A stretch of 64,000 bases of DNA from Pontivivens ytuae (GCF_015679265.1 NZ_CP064942.1:2770001-2834000); one strand, 5' to 3'; numbered from the stretch's first letter, positions 19,866-30,643 are shown. Numbers and translations: made by a program. Notes: generated from the letters alone by a model not told the origin.

Positions 19866-20615
19866 TCAGTTGCAGCTGAGCAGGACGACCGCGAACTGTC
19901 CGGGTGCGACCCGGGTCACGCTGACATCGCAGCCCTCGGGCAGAATCTCAGTCGCACCAAGGGATTGTCCGACGCTAGCCGTGACGTATTCCTCGTTCAG
20001 GTAGCCGCCGAACATCTGCCCGTGCGACCGGGTGAAGGACAGCGGGATCGGCGTACCGCCCGGCGGCAGCAGCATCACGGCCTCGCCCATCTCGATGCGC
20101 ATCGCACCGGCGTGGAGTTGGCTGACGAAGGCCGCCCCATCCTCGCCGTTGCCATCCGCGACGACGGCGGTAGCAGCGGAGCGCAGGGTCTCGATCGACG
20201 CGTCGAGGCGCGAGAGCTGCGCCCGGTCGGAGACGACGATCTCACCGGTTGAAATGGTGCCGGCCAGCTCCTGGATCACCTCGGCTGGATCGGCCGCGAC
20301 GATCACCTTCTCCGACTTTGCGGAATAGGCCAGGCGCTCACCGGCGAGGGCGATGACGGCCCCCATGACGGTGAACATAAGAGCGGTGCGGGCACGCCGA
20401 GCAAAGCGCGGCGCGCTCGTTTTGTTGGCCGCCTGCGGCGCGTCGATCATGTCGTCGAGCGTGCGCGAACGGCGGGCCGCGCCCTTCTTGGGCTGCGACC
20501 TGGTCTGAAGCTCTGCCGCGTCGCGCCGCGCTTTCTCAAGCTGCGCGGCGTACATGGCATCGGCCTCAGCCATTTTCTCCTCGATCCAGGAGCGGGTTAC
20601 ACGCGAATCGGTCAT
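19866..20615 (-). CDS. Single-pass membrane protein of unknown function
   Basis: A 249-residue protein I do not recognise. Residues 1-60 are charged and helical (AEADAMYAAQLEKARRDAAEL), followed by a basic stretch and one membrane helix near 78-93 (TALMFTVMGAVIALAG). The remaining 150 residues should be periplasmic and are rich in beta-type sequence, with two cysteines near the end (PEGCDVSV and the penultimate residue of the protein) that could form a disulfide. The start at 20615 lies in AT-richer DNA. It is the gene immediately before sdhC, separated from it by a perfect palindrome, and is probably transcribed independently. Confidence 0.7.
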   Translation of the reverse strand: MTDSRVTRSWIEEKMAEADAMYAAQLEKARRDAAELQTRSQPKKGAARRSRTLDDMIDAPQAANKTSAPRFARRARTALMFTVMGAVIALAGERLAYSAKSEKVIVAADPAEVIQELAGTISTGEIVVSDRAQLSRLDASIETLRSAATAVVADGNGEDGAAFVSQLHAGAMRIEMGEAVMLLPPGGTPIPLSFTRSHGQMFGGYLNEEYVTASVGQSLGATEILPEGCDVSVTRVAPGQFAVVLLSCN

Positions 20616-21028
20616 GAATTGAGTGTATCGGCAAAAAATTGCTCAACCAAGAGGATAGCAGGGGGTGAAAAGGCCCCATGTTGAGAACAAACAACAGCAA
20701 AATGCCACGAGGTAGCCACATCGCCGCCCTTATTTTCATAGCTCTGGCGGCCCGATGTGCAGTTTGAAACCCGTGTTTGGAGAGGTTGAAGAAAATTCGT
20801 GCGGCCACCGTCGGGCGCCAAGTTGTTCTGCCGAAGTTGCAACAACTGTGCACAAACTGACATCAAATCCACTCAATGAGCCCCAGACGAGGGGGTGAGT
20901 CGCCTCTTCAGCCTCTATGATTCGCCGATTTGCGGGCAGTAAAGCGAAGTAAGCTTACGTAGGGTCAGCCTCTCGATAGGAATGCTCCGGGCAGGCTCCC
21001 CGCTCCAGTCAGGTCTGTCCGTGCGGTC
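20616..21028. other. 413-base AT-richer gap without a supported gene
   Basis: GC in two 60-base lines I counted is 50% and 58%, below the surrounding genes. Short frames on the minus strand (for example 20612-20872) lack ribosome binding sites and have un-protein-like composition. No hairpin with a T-run was found. It may be decayed or transferred DNA, and must contain the promoter of the upstream-facing membrane gene. Confidence 0.5.
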
Positions 21029-22060
21029 TCACACAGGCAGCAACGCCCAGTAGTCGAGGTCGAGCAGGATGCCGGGTCGGTACTTCCCGTCCTCCCCGCG
21101 CAGCTCGCCCAGTGCATGGTCGGCGCCGGTCGCCACCAGCCGCAGCCGCAGCGCGCCGACGCCCGGCGCCGTCGTTTCGGCCTTGTCGAGCACCTCGGAC
21201 CATGCGCGCACGGTGGTTCCGGCGAAGCACGGGTTGGCGTGGGCGCCCGCATTGATGCCCGCGATCATCTGCGCATTCGCGAGCCCGTTGAAGCTGAGCG
21301 CTCGGGCGAGGCTGATGACATGCCCGCCATAGATCAGTCGGCGGCCATCCTCCCGGTTGGTCGCGTCGAAATGCACCTTGGCCGTGTTCTGCCAGAGGCG
21401 CGTGGCCATCATGTGCTCCGCCTCCTCGACCGTCACGCCGTCCACGTGGTCGATTATCTCGCCCACCGCGTAGTCGCCCCCGCGGTGAGGCTCACCCGCC
21501 GCCGTGAAGTCGTAGGTGGAGAAGTCGAGGCCCGCGGGCACCACCAGATCCTCCGCTGCCAGGGCCGGTTTCAGCTCGGGCACCACGGTCTCCGGCGCCG
21601 GGGCGTCCGCGTCGCGCTTACGCACCATCACCCACCGGATGTAGTCGAGCACCGCCTGGCCGCGCTGGTTCTCACCCCGCGTGCGGACCCAGACCACGCC
21701 CGTCTTGCCGTTGGAGTTCTGCTTGAGCCCAATCACTTCGGACGTCGAACGCAGCGTGTCGCCAGGCCAGACCGGCTGCAGGAAGCGCCCCTCCGCATAG
21801 CCGAGATTGGCCACCGCGTTCAGCGAGATGTCCGGTACCGTCTTGCCGAAGACGGTATGGAACGCGATCAGGTCGTCGAGGGGGCTCGCCGCCAACCCGC
21901 AGCCCTGCGCGAACGTGTCCGCCGAATAGAGCGCATGCCGCGCGGGGTAGAGCGCGTGATAGAGCGCCCGCTCCCCCGCGCCGACGGTGCGCGGCACGGC
22001 GTGCGCGATCACCTGCCCGACGGCATAATCCTCGAAGAAGCGGCCCTCGTTGGTCTTCAT
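21029..22060 (-). CDS. mch: Mesaconyl-C1-CoA hydratase (beta-methylmalyl-CoA dehydratase)
   Basis: Mch interconverts mesaconyl-CoA and beta-methylmalyl-CoA in the ethylmalonyl-CoA pathway, which lets cells without isocitrate lyase assimilate acetyl-CoA. The 343-residue length equals the Rhodobacter enzyme. It contains two MaoC-like hotdog halves: the first with FFEDYAVGQVIAHAVPRTVG and FGKTVPDISLNAVANLGYAEG, the second with YAVGEIIDHVDGVTVEEAEH and NREDGRRLIYGGHVISLARAL. From memory, the Rhodobacter sphaeroides gene order is mch, DUF1737, NnrU, mcl2, as here. The start overlaps the preceding DUF1737 stop by 4 bases. Confidence 0.9.
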   Translation of the reverse strand: MKTNEGRFFEDYAVGQVIAHAVPRTVGAGERALYHALYPARHALYSADTFAQGCGLAASPLDDLIAFHTVFGKTVPDISLNAVANLGYAEGRFLQPVWPGDTLRSTSEVIGLKQNSNGKTGVVWVRTRGENQRGQAVLDYIRWVMVRKRDADAPAPETVVPELKPALAAEDLVVPAGLDFSTYDFTAAGEPHRGGDYAVGEIIDHVDGVTVEEAEHMMATRLWQNTAKVHFDATNREDGRRLIYGGHVISLARALSFNGLANAQMIAGINAGAHANPCFAGTTVRAWSEVLDKAETTAPGVGALRLRLVATGADHALGELRGEDGKYRPGILLDLDYWALLPV

Positions 22061-22260
22061 AGCTCACCCAGTTTCATGGAGGGGTCGTAGGTGCCCGGCA
22101 CGTCCTTGGTGACGGCCTGCGCGCACATCATCTTCCCCGTCTCCGCGTGATATGCGTAGGAGGGGTTGCCGTAGAGCTGCCAGCCCTTGGCGAGCGCGTC
22201 CGTCACCTTGTGGCAGAAGGCCGACGTGTCCTCGTGGGTCAGAAGGCGGTAGGCGATCAT
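22057..22260 (-). CDS. DUF1737 small protein
   Basis: A 67-residue protein of the DUF1737 family, whose function is unknown. The family pattern is visible: YRLLTHEDTSAFCHKVTDAL near 4-23, then KGWQLYGNPSYAYH near 26-39 and MMCAQAVTKDVPG near 45-57. It overlaps mch by 4 bases and is 4 bases from NnrU, so it is part of a tightly coupled unit. Its steady association with ethylmalonyl-CoA-pathway genes suggests, but does not prove, a supporting role. Confidence 0.82.
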   Translation of the reverse strand: MIAYRLLTHEDTSAFCHKVTDALAKGWQLYGNPSYAYHAETGKMMCAQAVTKDVPGTYDPSMKLGEL

Positions 22261-22264
22261 GGCG

Positions 22265-22828
22265 TTACCCCGGAAATGGCCAGACGAAATAGGCGTGGAT
22301 GCCGGTGATCACGGCGTAGGCGACCAGCGTGATCACGACGAGACGGATGTCGCCCGCGATCGGGCCGGGCTCCGGCCGCTCCCATTCGGGCACGGCGCGG
22401 TTGATGGCCCGGATCTGGACGATGGACCAGAGGCCGAGGCCGCCGAAGAGGATCAGGGACTTCACGTCGCCATTGACCAGCAGGTGGGCGACCGCCCAGA
22501 CACCGACGGCGGTCGTCATCGGATGGCGCATCCAGGCGCGGGCCTTCCCCTTCGAATGGCCTGCGCCGAGCAGGAAGACCGCGACCAGCATCAGCGTGTT
22601 GTTCACATGGGTCATCCAGGGCGGTGCGACCCAGAGCAGGGTGATGTCCGCACCGCGCCAGCCGACGATCATCAGGATGATGGAGAGCAGAAGCGCACCC
22701 GCGACCACCCCCTTCGAGGCATCGCCCATCCGCTCCTGCAGGTTTGCGCGGGCGGCGGGGGCCACGCGCTTGAAGAGATGCGCGCCCCACCAGAGGGCGA
22801 CGCCGAGGATCAGGATGACGAGGGACAT
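22265..22828 (-). CDS. NnrU family membrane protein
   Basis: A 187-residue integral membrane protein of the NnrU family, named for a gene in a nitric-oxide/nitrite reductase region of Rhodobacter; biochemical role unknown. Visible hallmarks are LGVALWWGAHLFKRVAPAAR near 8-27, HVNNTLMLVAVFLLGAGHSKG near 74-94 and IRHPMTTAVGVWAVAHL-like sequence (RHPMTTAVGVWAVAHLLVNG) near 100-120, with five or so helices. No denitrification gene is nearby; here it sits between mcl2 and mch. Start at 22828 was set by the hydrophobic N-terminus MSLVILILGV. Confidence 0.87.
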   Translation of the reverse strand: MSLVILILGVALWWGAHLFKRVAPAARANLQERMGDASKGVVAGALLLSIILMIVGWRGADITLLWVAPPWMTHVNNTLMLVAVFLLGAGHSKGKARAWMRHPMTTAVGVWAVAHLLVNGDVKSLILFGGLGLWSIVQIRAINRAVPEWERPEPGPIAGDIRLVVITLVAYAVITGIHAYFVWPFPG

Positions 22829-22868
22829 TGGGAGGCTCCGTGGCAAGTGGCTGCGGGCGGAGGGTAAA

Positions 22869-23726
22869 TCAGGCCGCCGCTGCCTCCAAAGTGGCAATGG
22901 CCTCGGCTTCCGCCAACAGGCGGCGCGCGTTCTCCACGTGCAGGTTCTCCACGATGCGGCCGTTGACGACGGCGACACCGCCGCCCGTGCGCTCGACCTC
23001 CTCGAAGGCGGCAATCTGGGCGCGCGCTTCCTCGAGCGCCTCCTCGGACGGGGCGAAGACCGCGTTGGTGATGGCGAGCTGCGCCGGATGGATCAGCGTC
23101 TTGCCGTCGAAGCCCATGTCGCGGCCCTGCTCGCAGGCGGCGCGCAGGCCGTCCTCATCCTTGAAGGCGTTGTAGACCCCGTCGATGATGGCGAGCCCGT
23201 GGGCGCGGGCGGCTAGCAGGCAGAGGCCGAGGCCGGTGACGAGCGGCAGGCGCTCCGGCGTATGGGCGGCGTGGAGCTCCTTCACCAGATCGTTGGTGCC
23301 CATGACCATGCAGGTGAGGCCGGGCGCGGCGCCAATCTCGGCGGCGTTCAGCATGCCGAGCGGCGTTTCCATCATGGCCCAGAGCGGGATGTCGCCCGCG
23401 ATCTTCCGCGCGGCGGCGAGGTCCTCGGCGCTGTTCACCTTGGGCAGCAGGATCGCGTCGGGTTGGGCCGCGGTGGCCGCCTCCAGATCCGCGGCGCCCC
23501 ACGGCGTGTCGGCGCCGTTCACGCGAATTATGACCTCGCGCGGGCCGAAGGGTTTCGCCTTCACCCGGTCGCAGACGAGGTCGCGGGCCGCGTCCTTCTC
23601 CGCCGGGGCCACGGCGTCTTCCAGATCGAGGATCAGGGCGTCGGCGGGCAGCGACTGCGCCTTTTCCAGCGCCCGTTCCTTGGAGCCCGGCATGTAGAGG
23701 ACGGAGCGGCGGGGGCGATGGGTCAT
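22869..23726 (-). CDS. mcl2: HpcH/HpaI (CitE-like) enzyme, probable (3S)-malyl-CoA thioesterase
   Basis: The 285-residue protein belongs to the CitE/malyl-CoA lyase superfamily: RRSVLYMPGSKERALEKAQ near 5-23, DALILDLEDAVAPAEK near 28-43, REVIIRVNGADTPWG near 62-76, PLWAMMETPLGMLNAAEI near 113-130 and GFDGKTLIHPAQL near 218-230. In Rhodobacter sphaeroides two paralogs exist: Mcl1 (lyase, about 318 residues) and Mcl2, a malyl-CoA thioesterase about 285 residues long. Length and the mch neighbourhood favour Mcl2. Sequence alone does not prove thioesterase over lyase activity. MTHRPRR was chosen as start, preceded by GAGGAGACCCGCC. Confidence 0.85.
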   Translation of the reverse strand: MTHRPRRSVLYMPGSKERALEKAQSLPADALILDLEDAVAPAEKDAARDLVCDRVKAKPFGPREVIIRVNGADTPWGAADLEAATAAQPDAILLPKVNSAEDLAAARKIAGDIPLWAMMETPLGMLNAAEIGAAPGLTCMVMGTNDLVKELHAAHTPERLPLVTGLGLCLLAARAHGLAIIDGVYNAFKDEDGLRAACEQGRDMGFDGKTLIHPAQLAITNAVFAPSEEALEEARAQIAAFEEVERTGGGVAVVNGRIVENLHVENARRLLAEAEAIATLEAAAA

Positions 23727-23940
23727 GGCGGGTCTCCTCGTCGTGTCGCGGTGCAACATACACGGCGCGTGCGTGCGCGCAAGATTGTTTCGCGCATGGG
23801 GCGCCCGCGGCAGGCATCTGTCTCAACCTTTCGTTAACCATCCGCGCGCAGGATGAGGCGGCGCGGGGCTGCCCCTGCCGATTTTCCCAGAGCCTTTTTC
23901 GTTCACACCGCCCGCATTCCGGGCGCGCAAAGGATTTGTC

Positions 23941-24255
23941 ATGACCGGATTTCAGAAGCACATCGCCGCCTCCCTCGCCTTTTTCGGGGCCGCGATCGCA
24001 GCGCTCGACGCACGGGCCGAGGGGGCGCCCTGTGGCCCCCGTGAGCAGGTGATCGAGCGACTGACGGGCCATTTCGGGGAGACGCGGCGGGCGATGGCCC
24101 TCGACCCGCGCGGGATCCTGGAGATCTTCGCCTCGGAGGAGACCGGCTCCTGGACCGTGACGATCACAACGCCGGAGGGCCTGACCTGCCTGATCGCGGC
24201 GGGCGAGCACTGGACAGATGCGCCGGGCGCGCCCGTGACAGGGCCGGGGGTCTAG
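23941..24255 (+). CDS. Small secreted protein of unknown function
   Basis: A 104-residue product with an N-terminal signal sequence (HIAASLAFFGAAIAALDARA) ending at an Ala-X-Ala type site near residue 26. The mature part carries two cysteines (GAPCGPREQVIERLTGHFGE and LTCLIAAGEHW), which probably form a disulfide. I recognise it only as a small conserved type seen near mcl2 in related genomes; function unknown. CAAAGGATTTGTC precedes the ATG. Family A repeat begins 15 bases after the stop. Confidence 0.7.
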   Translation: MTGFQKHIAASLAFFGAAIAALDARAEGAPCGPREQVIERLTGHFGETRRAMALDPRGILEIFASEETGSWTVTITTPEGLTCLIAAGEHWTDAPGAPVTGPGV

Positions 24256-24269
24256 TTTGAAACCCTATT

Positions 24270-24446
24270 GCCCGGCTGACAGGCCGGGCAGCGCCCGACC
24301 CTCCCGTCGTGCGAGGTGCACGCTTGCAGCGTGACGGGAGGGCGCTTTTGCGACGGATCGAGTATCGGCAGGCTGCTTGCTCATTTAAGCGGCTCAAGCA
24401 GGTCCGATGTTTCGCAGCGCCCACCCAGGCTCGGGCGCTGCCCTCA
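24270..24446. repeat. Family A composite inverted-terminator element, copy 1
   Basis: Starts with a GCCCGGCtgacaGGCCGGGC-type hairpin, then GCAGCGCCCGACCCTCCCG, an inner hairpin closing with CGGGAGGGCGCTTTT, a middle segment with nested stems ATCGG/CCGAT and CTGCTTG/CAAGCAG, and finally AGGCTCGGGCGCTGCCCT. The outer arms pair with one mismatch. It lies between a plus-strand gene and the convergent tauE-type gene and should terminate both. Confidence 0.8.
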
Positions 24447-24451
24447 TCTCA

Positions 24452-25204
24452 TCAAACCAGCGCGTCCCAGATCAGCTTTGCCCCTGTGATCGTCAGCAGC
24501 ACGTAGGTGATGCGGAAGAACAGGACCTCCGGCACCACCCTGTGCGCCCAGACGCCGATGAAGGTGCCGGCCAGCGCCACCGGGGCGAGGATCAGGTTGG
24601 CGACCGCCGTCTCTCGCGTGAAGAGCCCGAGGGCGAGGTAGGGAAAGAACTTCAGCACGTTCACCCACCAGAAGATGATGACCGTCGTGCCCTGATAGGC
24701 CTCCTTGGACAGCTGCTGGCCGAGGAGATGCACCGCCGCCGGTGGCCCGCCCGCGTGGCTGACGAAGGAGGTGAAGCCCGACACCGCGCCCCAGCCCATC
24801 GCCCGGTTGGCGGAGAAAGGCCGCGGCGGCACCGTGATCCAGCCTTGCCCCCGCCCGATCTGGAAGGCGACAAAGCCGAGGGCGATCGCCCCGATCGCCA
24901 ACCGCACCGCGTCGTCGCTGGTGTAGCGGAAGAGGATCACGCCGAGCACGACGCCCGGCACCATCCCGATCATCAGCGCTCGCGCGTCCGGCCACGACCA
25001 CTTGCGCCAGTAGGGTCGCAGGTTCGCGATATCCATCAGCATCAGGAGCGGCAGCATCACCCCGACGGCAAGCTGCGGCGGCACGACCAGCGCCAGCAGA
25101 GGCGCGGCGGCAAATGCCGCGCCCGAGCCGAAGCCGCCCTTCGAGATCCCGGCGAAGATCACCGCCGGCACCGCGAGTGCGAAGAAGGTCGCGTCGAGCT
25201 CCAC
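24452..25204 (-). CDS. TauE/SafE family sulfite or organosulfonate exporter
   Basis: The 250-residue protein is a TauE/SafE permease with about eight membrane helices; family members export sulfite, sulfoacetate or related anions. The motif AVIFAGISKGGFGSGAAFA near 16-34 and its second-half counterpart MGWGAVSGFTSFVSHAGGPP near 137-156 are characteristic. A GTG at 25204 is taken as start; it lies 5 bases after the stop of the response regulator gene, indicating one operon with the two-component genes. No sulfonate-degradation gene is visible, so the cargo is open. Confidence 0.85.
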   Translation of the reverse strand: MELDATFFALAVPAVIFAGISKGGFGSGAAFAAAPLLALVVPPQLAVGVMLPLLMLMDIANLRPYWRKWSWPDARALMIGMVPGVVLGVILFRYTSDDAVRLAIGAIALGFVAFQIGRGQGWITVPPRPFSANRAMGWGAVSGFTSFVSHAGGPPAAVHLLGQQLSKEAYQGTTVIIFWWVNVLKFFPYLALGLFTRETAVANLILAPVALAGTFIGVWAHRVVPEVLFFRITYVLLTITGAKLIWDALV

Positions 25205-25209
25205 TCGGG

Positions 25210-25653
25210 TCAGTCCGTGGCGTCGACCAGTGCGGCGAGCAGCGCCTGCATGTCGGCGGGTTTGGCGAAGATCGCCGCGGCATCGAACCGGGCGGCGATG
25301 GCCGCGGGGCTGGCATGGCCGGTGTGAAAGACCAGCGGCACGCCCCGTTCGGCCAGCCATTCGGCGAGCGGATAGACCTCCTCGCCGCAGAGGTTCACGT
25401 CGAGGAGTGCGGCGGAGGGCAGGTTGTCCTGCGCTTTGGCCAGCGACAGCCCCTCGCCGACCTGCGCGACGGGGCCGAGGATCAGGGCGCCGGCTTCGGC
25501 GAGCGTGATCTCCAGATCGAGCGCCATCAGCGCCTCGTCCTCGGCGATGAGGATGGTGCGGCCTGCGAGCGGGCTGTCGGGCTGTTCGGGCGGCGCGGGT
25601 GCCGGAGTGGCTCGCCCCCCGGTCTCCGAAGGGGCGCATTGAATGGTCGGCAT
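25210..25653 (-). CDS. Single-domain response regulator
   Basis: A 147-residue protein with a proline-rich N-terminal tail of about 30 residues and one receiver domain. The acidic pocket is EDE at 38-40, the phosphoacceptor is Asp85 (ALLDVNL), with Thr111 (FHTGHA) and Lys131 (IFAKP) completing the site. No output domain follows, as is common for partners of HWE/HisKA_2 kinases. AAGGAGTGCCC precedes the start at 25653. It lies between its likely kinase, 32 bases upstream, and a TauE-family exporter. Confidence 0.88.
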   Translation of the reverse strand: MPTIQCAPSETGGRATPAPAPPEQPDSPLAGRTILIAEDEALMALDLEITLAEAGALILGPVAQVGEGLSLAKAQDNLPSAALLDVNLCGEEVYPLAEWLAERGVPLVFHTGHASPAAIAARFDAAAIFAKPADMQALLAALVDATD

Positions 25654-25685
25654 GGGCACTCCTTCGCGCGGCGGGGCCGCATTGC

Positions 25686-28087
<2,402 letters not shown>

Positions 28088-28110
28088 TCGGGTCGTAACT
28101 CTGACGACGG

Positions 28111-28134
28111 ACGGGGCCTGCGGGCCCCGTTTTG
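28111..28134 (+). terminator. mdh terminator
   Basis: ACGGGGCC, a short loop and GGGCCCCGT form a GC-rich hairpin followed by TTTTGCTTT. Confidence 0.8.
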
Positions 28135-28165
28135 CTTTCGGCGTGGTTCGTTATTCATCTGTCAC

Positions 28166-28310
28166 GCCCGGCGGCCACGCCGGGCCGCGCCCGACCTCCC
28201 CCAGAGGGCGCGTTGGCGATGCCATTCATTGAAGTAGTGACGAGGGTGCTTGAGGGGGCGGGCCTCTCAAATCTGTTTCACAAGCGCCCTCCAGGTCGGG
28301 CGCGGCCCTT
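28166..28310. repeat. Family A composite inverted-terminator element, copy 2
   Basis: Begins GCCCGGCGGCCACGCCGGGC, then CGCGCCCGACCTCCCCCAGA and GGGCGCG, and ends with the outer arm AGGTCGGGCGCGGCCC. The outer arms (GGGCCGCGCCCGACCT and its complement) pair perfectly over 16 bases. Relative to copy 3 one A-T pair in the arm has become C-G on both sides, a compensatory change. It lies between mdh and the convergent quinone oxidoreductase gene. Confidence 0.8.
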
Positions 28311-28322
28311 GTCGCTTCGTGC

Positions 28323-29309
28323 TCAGGGCACCAACACGATCTTGCCGATGTGGCCGGAGCTCTCCATGCGGGCGTGCGCCTCGGCCGCCTTCTCCAGCGG
28401 GAAGGTCGAATCCATGACCGGGGCGATGCGGCCCGCGGCGAGTAGCGGCCAGACCTCGCGCTCCAGCACCTCGGCCACCGCCGCCTTGTCCTGCACCGAG
28501 CGGGGCCGCAGGGTGGAGCCGGTCAGCGTCAGCCGCTTCGTCATGACTTGGGCGAAGTTCACCTCCGCCTTAGGTCCGCCGAGGAAGGCGATCATCGACA
28601 GCCGCCCGTCCATGGCGAGCGCCCGCACGTTGCGCGGGACATAGTCGCCGCCGACCATGTCGAGGATCACGTCGACGCCGCGCCCGCCCGTCGCCCCCTT
28701 CACCACCTCCACGAAGTCCTCGTCGCGGTAGTTGATGGCCCGCTCCGCGCCGAGCCGCTCGCACGCCGCGCATTTCTCCGCTGAGCCTGCTGTGGCGAAG
28801 ACGCGCGCACCGCGGGCTTTCGCGAGCTGGATTGACGTGGTGCCGATGCCCGAGGAGCCGCCATGGACGAGGAACGTCTCGCCCGCCTTCAGCGCCGCCC
28901 GCTCGAAGACGTTGATCCACACGGTGAAGAAGGTCTCGCAGAGCGCCGCGGCCTCCTCCCACCCGATGCCTTCGGGCACGGGTAGGGCGTGGTCGGCGGG
29001 TGTGACGACATATTCCGCGTAGCCGCCGCCGGGCAGCAGGGCTGTGACCGCGTTGCCCTCTTTCCAGCGCGACGCGCCGGGGCCGACGGCGGCGACCTCG
29101 CCCGCGGCCTCCAGCCCCGGCAGGTCGGAGGCGCCCGGCGGCGGGTCGTAGGCGCCCGCGCGTTGCAGGGCGTCGGGGCGGTTCACGCCCGCGGCCTTCA
29201 CCCGGATCAGGATCTCGCCCGCCGCGGGCTCCGGCACCGGGCGCATGGCAGCCACCAGCACCTCCGGCCCGCCGGGTTTCGAGATCTCGATGCAGCGCAT
29301 GTCGGCCAT
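28323..29309 (-). CDS. NAD(P)H:quinone oxidoreductase, zinc-less MDR family
   Basis: A 328-residue quinone-oxidoreductase-like protein of the PIG3/QOR type, expected to reduce quinones or alkenals with NADPH. The GroES-like half has GEILIRVKAAGVNRPDALQR near 28-47 and GLEAAGEVAAVGPGA near 63-77; the Rossmann half has FLVHGGSSGIGTTSIQLAKA near 144-163 and GVDVILDMVGGDYV near 213-226. Structural zinc cysteines are absent, as in this subfamily. Start MADMRC at 29309 sits 10 bases after the stop of the b561 gene, so they are likely co-transcribed. Confidence 0.87.
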   Translation of the reverse strand: MADMRCIEISKPGGPEVLVAAMRPVPEPAAGEILIRVKAAGVNRPDALQRAGAYDPPPGASDLPGLEAAGEVAAVGPGASRWKEGNAVTALLPGGGYAEYVVTPADHALPVPEGIGWEEAAALCETFFTVWINVFERAALKAGETFLVHGGSSGIGTTSIQLAKARGARVFATAGSAEKCAACERLGAERAINYRDEDFVEVVKGATGGRGVDVILDMVGGDYVPRNVRALAMDGRLSMIAFLGGPKAEVNFAQVMTKRLTLTGSTLRPRSVQDKAAVAEVLEREVWPLLAAGRIAPVMDSTFPLEKAAEAHARMESSGHIGKIVLVP

Positions 29310-29319
29310 GGGTCCCTCG

Positions 29320-29802
29320 TCAGAGCAGGTGGTGGATTGCGCGCGGCGTGATCTTGCGCAGCGCGCCGTCATTCAACGCCGTGTGCCGCCACAGATGGTA
29401 GATCGCGTGAAGGATGACGGCGAAGAGCATCACCTTCACCACCAGATCCTGAGCTGTGACCGCCCAGTCCGGCACCCCGCCGAGCCCTGCTGCGGGCGTA
29501 ACCACTACTGCCCCCGCCAGCAGCGGCAGCGAGAGGTAAAGCGCATGGTGCGCGGGCCGGTGGACGCGCCGCGCCAGCCCCTCCAGCTTCGGCCCCGGTT
29601 TGAAGAGCAGGCCGCGCAGGGCGTAGAGCGCGAACCAGATCGCGGCGACCCCGGCCACGAGCAGGGCGGCGATCACGTGGGGCAGGGGTGCGGCGGGCGG
29701 CTTCCACTCGAAGGGCACGGAGACGAACCACAGGATCCCGGCGAAGCTGAGCCAATGCAGCCAGAGGATCGCGATGCGCCGCGTGTCACGCCCCATGGGC
29801 AT
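29320..29802 (-). CDS. Cytochrome b561 family protein
   Basis: A 160-residue membrane protein with four hydrophobic helices. Paired histidines suited to heme b binding occur in helix 1 (AILWLHWLSFAG, His16), the loop before helix 3 (RVHRPAHHALYLSLPLL) and helix 4 (FAVILHAIYHLWRHTAL), the layout of bacterial cytochrome b561. The protein would shuttle electrons across or within the inner membrane. It overlaps the end of the upstream aminotransferase gene by 17 bases; a second ATG at 29796 would also overlap. It precedes a quinone oxidoreductase gene, an intriguing redox pair. Confidence 0.82.
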   Translation of the reverse strand: MPMGRDTRRIAILWLHWLSFAGILWFVSVPFEWKPPAAPLPHVIAALLVAGVAAIWFALYALRGLLFKPGPKLEGLARRVHRPAHHALYLSLPLLAGAVVVTPAAGLGGVPDWAVTAQDLVVKVMLFAVILHAIYHLWRHTALNDGALRKITPRAIHHLL

Positions 29803-30643
29803 AGGACCAGTAGAGCTCCCGCGCGCGCCGAGTGACGGGGCCGAGCTGCATCTCCCGCTCCTCGAACCGCTTCACGCCCATGACTTTGGCGGCATTGCCG
29901 GTCAGGAAGATCTCGTCGGCCGCCGCGAAGTCCTCCACGCGCAGCGAGGCCTCCTCCACTTCAGTGCCGTCCTCGCGCAGCAGCGCGATGACCCGCTGCC
30001 GGGTGATCCCGTCGAGGAAGGTGCCGTTGGGCACCGGCGTGCGCACCACGCCGTCCTTCACCAGAAAGGCGTTGGTCGTCGCCGTCTCCGCCACGTTGTC
30101 CTCGAAATCGAGGCTCAACGCATTGTCGAAGCCGCGGGACTTCGCCTCGGTCAGCATCCGGCCGTTGTTGGGATAGAGGCAGGCGGCCTTCGCCTCGGTC
30201 AGCGCCATGTCGGGGCGGGGGCGGCGGAAGGGGGAGACCGTCAGCGAGATCGCACCTAGCGGCGGCACCGGGAAATCCTCGATCGTCAGCGCGAAGACGC
30301 AGGAGCCGGGATCGGGCGCGATCAGGTTCGCGGCACCCTCCGCACTCCACATCATCGGGCGGATGTAGAGCTCGGCATCATCGGGATACATCGCGATCCC
30401 CTCGCGGGCGATCCGCTCGATCTCGTCCGCCTCGACCGGCGGCTCCATCCCCATCGCGCGGGCGGAGCGGACGACGCGGGCGCAGTGCAGGTCGAGATCG
30501 GGGGAGACGCCCTCGAAGGTCCGCGCGCCGTCGAAGACCAGCGTGCCGAGCCATGTCGCGTGGTCCGCGGCCCCCAGGATCGCGGGGTTCCCCTCGTGCC
30601 AGCGCCCCTTGAACCAGGTCCGGATCTGCGTGCCGAGCGCCAT
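29786..30643 (-). CDS. ilvE: Branched-chain amino acid aminotransferase (class IV)
   Basis: A 285-residue fold-type IV PLP enzyme that transfers the amino group of leucine, isoleucine or valine. Features: HATWLGTLVFDGARTFEGV near 29-47, LYIRPMMWSAEG near 94-105, the PLP lysine in NNGRMLTEAKSRGFDNAL near 147-164, and ETATTNAFLVKDGVVRTP followed by NGTFLDGITRQRVI. D-amino acid aminotransferase is a close relative, so substrate is inferred. Start MALGTQ at 30643 follows GGGAGGACGGC and is divergent from accD with 118 bases between. Confidence 0.85.
   Translation of the reverse strand: MALGTQIRTWFKGRWHEGNPAILGAADHATWLGTLVFDGARTFEGVSPDLDLHCARVVRSARAMGMEPPVEADEIERIAREGIAMYPDDAELYIRPMMWSAEGAANLIAPDPGSCVFALTIEDFPVPPLGAISLTVSPFRRPRPDMALTEAKAACLYPNNGRMLTEAKSRGFDNALSLDFEDNVAETATTNAFLVKDGVVRTPVPNGTFLDGITRQRVIALLREDGTEVEEASLRVEDFAAADEIFLTGNAAKVMGVKRFEEREMQLGPVTRRARELYWSYAHGA

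Noticed and set aside
20612..20872. 86-codon minus frame ending at the ATGA of the unknown membrane gene
   Set aside because: The 4-base overlap looked like coupling, but there is no ribosome binding site, composition is odd, and another frame overlaps it equally well.
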